Source of the DNA: Sipunculus nudus
Taxonomy: Eukaryota > Annelida > Sipuncula > Golfingiida > Sipunculidae
DNA: 64,000 nucleotides
Assembly (NCBI GenBank): GCA_026874595.1
Contig: CM049313.1
Span: 45,662,659-45,726,658, forward strand
Direction of reading: 5' to 3'
The notes beneath the pieces were generated by a model. The model was not told the origin of the DNA. It saw nothing but the letters and a program-made list of their open reading frames with translations, and did no database searches. This document shows positions 59,277-64,000 of the stretch, piece after piece. Every line of letters begins with the position of its first letter. Position 1 is the first letter of the stretch. Made by a program: the position numbers and the translations under genes.

Positions 59277-60440
59277 TTGTCACTCTTCTCCATCAAAGAC
59301 AGAATGTCCATTTCCGTAATCTGCAATAGGTTGTCTCTAATCTCTACCAGAGTTTGTCCCTCTTCTCCACCAAAGACAATTGATGTCTCTTTCTGTAACC
59401 TGAAATTGGTTGTCTCTAATCTCTACCAGAGTTTGTCCCTCTTCTCCACCAAAGACAATGTCTCTTTCTGTAACCTGAAATAGGTTGTCTCTAATCTCAA
59501 CCAGAGTTTGTCCCTCTTCTCCACCAAAGACAATGTCTCTTTCTGTAACCTGAAATAGGTTGTCTCTAATCTCTACCAGAGTTTGTCCCTCTTCTCCACC
59601 AAAGACAATGTCTCTTTCTGTAACCTGAAATAGGCTGTCTCTAATCCCTACCAGAGTTTGTCCCTCTTCTCCACCAAAGACAATGTCTCTTTTTGTAACC
59701 TGAAATAGGTTGTCTCTAATCTCCACCAGAGTTTGTCCCTCTTCTCCACCAAAGACAATGTCTCTTTTAGTATCCTGAAATAGGTTGTCTCTAATCTCTA
59801 CCAGAGTTTGTCCCTCTTCTCCACCAAAGACAATGTCTCTTTTTCTAACCTGAAATAGGCTGTCTCTAATCTCTACCAGAGTTTGTCCCTCTTCTCCACC
59901 AAAGACAATGTCTCTTTCTGTAACCTGAAATAGGTTGTCTCTAATCTCTACCAGAGTTTGTCCTTCTTCTCCACCAAAGACAATGTCTCTTTCTGTAACC
60001 TGAAATAGGTTGTCTCTAATCTCTACCAGAGTTTGTCACTCTTCTCCACCAAAGACAATGTCTCTTTCTGTAACCTGAAATAGGCTGTCTCTAATCTCTA
60101 CCACAGTTTGTCCCTCTTCTCCCTCAAAGACAATGTCTCTTTTTGTAACCTGAAATAGGCTGTCTCTAATCTCTACCACAGTTTGTCCCTCTTCTCCCTC
60201 AAAGACAATGTCTCTTTTTGTATCCTGAAATAGGTTGTCTCTTATCTCTACCACAGTTTGTCCCTCTTCTCCCTCAAAGACAATGTCTCTTTTAGTATCC
60301 TGAAATAGGTTGTCTCTAATCTCTACCACAGTTTGTCCCTCTTCTCCACCAAAGATGAAGTCCCTTTCTGTAACCTGAAATAGGCTGTCTCTAATCTCTA
60401 CCACATTTGTCCCTCTTCTTTACCTAAGACAGAATGTCCC
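59277..60440. repeat. 75-bp minisatellite, about 15 units
   Basis: GTTTGTCCCTCTTCTCC recurs at 59,431, 59,506, 59,581, 59,656, 59,731, 59,806, 59,881, 59,956, 60,031, 60,106, 60,181, 60,256 and 60,331, exactly 75 bp each, with edge units at 59,352 (79 bp, a 4-bp insertion) and 60,405 (1-bp loss). Units right of about 60,090 share ACCACAG and CTCCCTCAAAG, those to the left ACCAGAG and CTCCACCAAAG, so two subtypes each spread as blocks. Because 75 is divisible by 3, the minus strand has an almost continuous frame of a 25-residue repeat (containing RDNLFQVTERDIVFGGEEGQ), broken by one TGA near 60,038 and by the frameshifts in the edge units. I see no promoter or splice context and do not call a gene. 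Confidence 0.9.
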
Positions 60441-61895
60441 TATCCCCTAACATGGTAAGTGGTCCCTGTTTTCCAGTTATGACAACTAAAGTGGGTCTAA
60501 TTCTCCAACTTACAACAGGTGAACATCAAAGGTACTTAATTGTTTCTTGCATCTCATCAGATTCAATTAAATGTTATCTTAAACCAGATGACATATATAT
60601 TTTGGTTACTAGTTGGCTATTATTTAAAAAAAAGGCATTCCTGTCATTTGATAGAAATGCAGCTCATCTAAAAGGAACATGTCCAACAGCCCAAAAAAGA
60701 TTACAGTACCAGTTTTATGTATTAAATAAAATAGAACATCAATTATCTGAATAGAGGTTATTCAGCTTGTACTGATTAATGATCTATCAGACATGCAAGT
60801 ATCCAAAACTTAAACCAAATAAAAGATTAATTCTAATTTAATCAGAGAAGTTTATGTCTGTACAGTTGACATTTCTGATAACGGAGGCTGTGGTTTATAT
60901 GTCTTAAGCAGTTCCTATTTTCAGGTAAAAATGCAAGATGATTTAAATATAATACCAAAAGTTATTATGAATACATTGGTGTCATATTTGTCAGAAAATT
61001 TGTGAGATAAGTTCTTTTGGCTTCAGTCAGATGGAGTAAGTCCAGATAAAGGTAGCATGCACTGCATATATTGATCTATCTTTGTACAGCTGTGAGGATG
61101 CTGTGAAAAATGTTGTAAATATTAAGGGCTTGTTTAACAAAGTGTCTGGCAGATCCTAACCAGGAATGATAGAGGACATGCATTGTCAGTTGCCTGCCTG
61201 TCTGTTTGCATTAAAATTAAACTACTTCAGCATGCTGAAACAAACCACAGTAAATATAGTCCATCCCAGGGTCAGTGTCCTCATGTTTTTCCAGGATATT
61301 TGTTCATACAAGTGAAGCAATGTAACATTTCTCTGGTCCACAGATTGCAGAAGATATTCTGTTGATTGCTTGTGTATAAAATAATGCCTTGCCATGCATT
61401 GAATTATTATGACACAAATTATCCAAAATATGATAAAACAGGTAACAGTGTTTCCGACTTTATCTTTACCAGAGAACTGATCATGAACAAGCCAAGCACT
61501 GATGATATTAGTCAATTGAAGGTCAGATACAACCGACTGTTTTGAAGTCTTTCTGATATGTCACCTTTGTTTAACAAAGACCACATGTACACAACCATAT
61601 ATAGACATAGAAAATGTACCATGGAGGAATCATCTGTCCAGCTGTGCCGGCAAGATGCCATCCACGGACCATCAGCATAAATCATGTAAAAGATTCACCA
61701 AGCAAATACTTTTTACATGATATTTAACAACATTACACAAATTGGCGGAATATCAGCTTATCTAGTATAGACAAATTGACATTTTGAAAGAATGTTCAGA
61801 GTAAAATTATCACAAAAGGTGTGGACAAAGGTTTGGGGATTGACTATAAACTTTTAAATTTGTACAAAGCAGACATTTCTTGAACTAGAGATTTT
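60441..61895. other. AT-rich DNA, no gene recognised
   Basis: Frames at 60,434-60,754 (plus, 106 codons) and 61,222-61,515 (minus, 97 codons, with one hydrophobic stretch) are the longest, and neither resembles a family I know. No element ends seen. Confidence 0.5.
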
Positions 61896-61896
61896 T

Positions 61897-62598
61897 ATAT
61901 CCCCAGACAAAGTCGGGGGATACTTTGGTTTAATTTATATCGTTCCCGCAGCTGCTGCAGATAAACCTTGTTTATGTGATAACTCAAAAAACATTTCATG
62001 GATCTTTACCAAACTTTACATGTGCATAGATATTAGTAAGAGGACTAAGCCTATTTAAATGGGGTCATGACCTTTACAAGAAGAGTAACCTTGACTTTGA
62101 ATAGGTCCATTTATTTAATAGGGGGAATTCATACAAATTCTATAATATCTCAAGCAATCTGGCATTGATTGATCCAAAAATCAACTTGACCGAAGATATT
62201 GAATAGTGTTGTCATGTACTGGAAACTGGTGGGGCCACCTATTATATATCCTTTCCTTGTTTTCCCACCTTTTTATACCCCCCATCATTGCCATTTGACA
62301 GTACTGTGAGCATTTTAAGTAAAAAACCAATGGACATATATCTTTCTTATTATGCATATACATAGTTATGGGTTATGGGATGAGGGATATTTAAATTGGG
62401 GTCATGACTGTTCCTATGAGAGTGGCCTTGGCCTTGAATATTCCCATATTTATTGAAAAAAATATTGTTTCTCATGTTGCTAGAGGAAGAAACCATGGTA
62501 ACTTGCCAAGTGTCAGTATATGGCATATATTTGAAAGGGGGGGGGGGGGTTAATTGTCTGAGAATACTATGGCACCTGTGATGCCAAGCAATGTCTAG
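61897..62598 (+). mobile_element. HLE-6, copy 2, complete
   Basis: Follows a T5 tract. The 5' terminus forms a hairpin, ATATCCCC...GGGGGATA (61,897-61,922). The core holds about one and a half units: ATGGGGTCATGACCTTTAC, GTAACCTTGACTTTGAATA, TTGATCCAAAAATCAACTTG, ACCGAAGATATTG, GGAAACTGGTGGGGCCACCT (palindrome box with a changed centre, near 62,229), CTTGACAG-like text and CATTTTAAGT. The 3' end has hairpin GGCACCTGTGATGCC and GTCTAG followed by T. A G13 run lies at 62,537-62,549. Non-autonomous. Confidence 0.78.
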
Positions 62599-64000
62599 TT
62601 ACACTATGTCCCTGCAAAGTTTAATTGTATGTTGAAATTCCACCATTGTCTGTATGTTTCTTTCTCTGTCTGAACACAATATCTGTCATTGTAAGATTAC
62701 AACAAAGTTACTCAATTAAAAAGTAATAACATATATTATTACAAAATAAATCTTCCAATATGCAATTGTGTCTGATTCTCCCATCAGGATTTAGAATCTA
62801 GTACCATGTGACAGGTGGGTTTCAAAGCACATGTAACAATTAAATCAACATGGTGGTAATGGTATATACCACAGGAAGATAGTGTTATTGCGTGATGAAA
62901 ATATTAATGTACACAGAGGGAATGGCCAGAAGCTAGATCTTTCAACAACAGAGTAACAAAACGTAAATTATGTTTTCCTGTTCACAACTGACTTTTTGAT
63001 GGATGTGTTTTGATAAATGATGTCATTGAGTAACCCATTTCATTTTCTACAGTTTGACAGAATAATTCTTCTTTTTCTGTCAGAACTGCACCAGGGATGA
63101 TTGAGTGAGCTGCATGTTTATTTGAACACCAGTCATCATGGTACTTGTTCAAACTGGCAGTTTGCCTTGTGATAGATGTTTGGAATTACAAGCCCGTTAA
63201 TCAAAATTCAAGAGCTACCTTTCCTTAGCTGTCCCCACTCTCACTCAGGTAAAGCCAATTCACAGGACCTTGTTACCTGTATTCTGGAAAAAAAAATGTT
63301 CTCTAACTGATTTATGAGGTTTAGTTTTGTTTATGGACTGCAATTAAATGAGTACCTATTTATATTACAAATAGATGGACATTTTAAATCCTGCAAGAAG
63401 GCACCATTTAATGAATTTCTACTACTGTCAGATGTCAGATATTTTATTACTTTGTTCTTTTATTGTTTCACAGCTTGTGAAGACTTTAAATATTGTAATG
63501 CCATGTATTGAAATCTAATATATTAATCAAATACTGCAGTACCCTGGAAAGAGAAGTATCATATTAATTGTTTATGCCATATATGGTGTACATAAAATTG
63601 GCTGTGGTAAGAAGCCTTATTGTTCCATGTACATCTGGTGAATTCTGCACAGTCCGTGAAACATGATACACTGCTCTCAGAATGTCCTATCATTATTTTG
63701 AGAGGGACAGGATGGCCTGTTCTCCTAGCCAGCCCAGCTGTTGGTGCTATCCCTTGATTGTATGGTCATTTGTTGGTGCTGGATGCTTGCTATTCTTGTG
63801 TGACATTTAAGTGACATGCCTGGTAACATGAGACATGCAAGAGCTAGGATTAGCTCAGGTTGAAACCTGTAGATGACTGGATTATAAATGTATTCCAAAA
63901 GCACTGGTAACAAATACTCTTTGCATCTAGGTAAAATTTGAACAGAACATCTGAAATTTTATTTTTATCACTTCTTTTCAGATTTAGTAATCATTATCAT
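62599..64000. other. AT-rich DNA, no gene recognised
   Basis: Short frames at 63,314-63,511 (plus) and 63,725-63,913 (minus) have no recognisable family. No repeats matching the rest of the window were noticed. Confidence 0.5.

Noticed and set aside
59277-60440. CRISPR-like array
   Set aside because: Units are contiguous 75-bp repeats without unique spacers, and the surrounding DNA is eukaryotic in character.
60434-60754. 106-codon frame and the 97-codon minus frame at 61,222-61,515 as small genes
   Set aside because: No recognisable domain, no signal for splicing or start context, and composition equal to the AT-rich surroundings.

Overview
The window looks like gene-poor nuclear DNA of an animal. 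It is strongly AT-rich and I could not recognise any protein-coding gene, rRNA or tRNA gene in it. Open frames are short (160 codons or fewer); the longest lies inside a transposon, and others recur only because the repeats carrying them recur. The repeats (Helitron-like elements with internal tandem cores, GTCC-rich 5' tracts, a tRNA-type SINE, pogo-like TIR elements) resemble what is common in lophotrochozoan, especially bivalve mollusc, genomes. That assignment is inference, not proof. The window could be intergenic or the inside of a very large intron.

Layout. 1-6.8 kb: a pogo-like TIR element (1,386-2,289), a decayed Helitron-like fragment and opposed G/C homopolymers. 6.8-13.8 kb: a full HLE-1 element (6,821-8,162), a 187-bp MITE, an unexplained GC-richer patch and a decayed HLE-7 copy. 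13.8-17.4 kb: old core-repeat DNA split by a full-length HLE-2 long element (14,817-17,188). 18.1-19.5, 24.6-26.4 and 30.3-32.0 kb: three TIR elements with TA target duplications. 21.5-22.4 and 39.7-41.0 kb: two HLE-5 elements with 145-bp arrays. 26.5-30.1 kb: two adjacent HLE-3 elements; a third, inverted, at 36.3-38.8 kb contains a nested HLE-2. 33.6-34.0 kb: a SINE with target duplication. 41.1-41.7 kb: a probable solo LTR. 42.4-44.3 kb: HLE-2 and HLE-6 remnants. 45.0-53.7 kb: a 2.9-kb sequence present three times in tandem, each copy carrying an HLE-1 element and two carrying an HLE-4 insertion. 55.1-57.8 kb: the second long HLE-2. 58-59 kb: HLE-7 carrying a Harbinger-like MITE. 59.3-60.4 kb: a 75-bp minisatellite. 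61.9-62.6 kb: HLE-6.

The main result is that several sequence-unrelated families (my labels HLE-1 to HLE-6) share one design. It comprises a 5'-terminal hairpin, a GTCC/CT-rich tract, an internal tandem core, a short motif near the 3' end that is the reverse complement of the 5' terminus, a small 3' hairpin, and a terminus CTAG (or CTTGTT in HLE-2) followed by T. This is the known architecture of Helentron-type (Helitron2) non-autonomous elements. Most of the cores, although otherwise different, carry the same 12-bp palindrome GGTGGCGCCACC (or its CpG-decay forms) and AGGTCA-type hexamers. A nested insertion at 36,656-37,886 leaves a readable empty site: removing it restores the 149/130-bp alternation of its host array.
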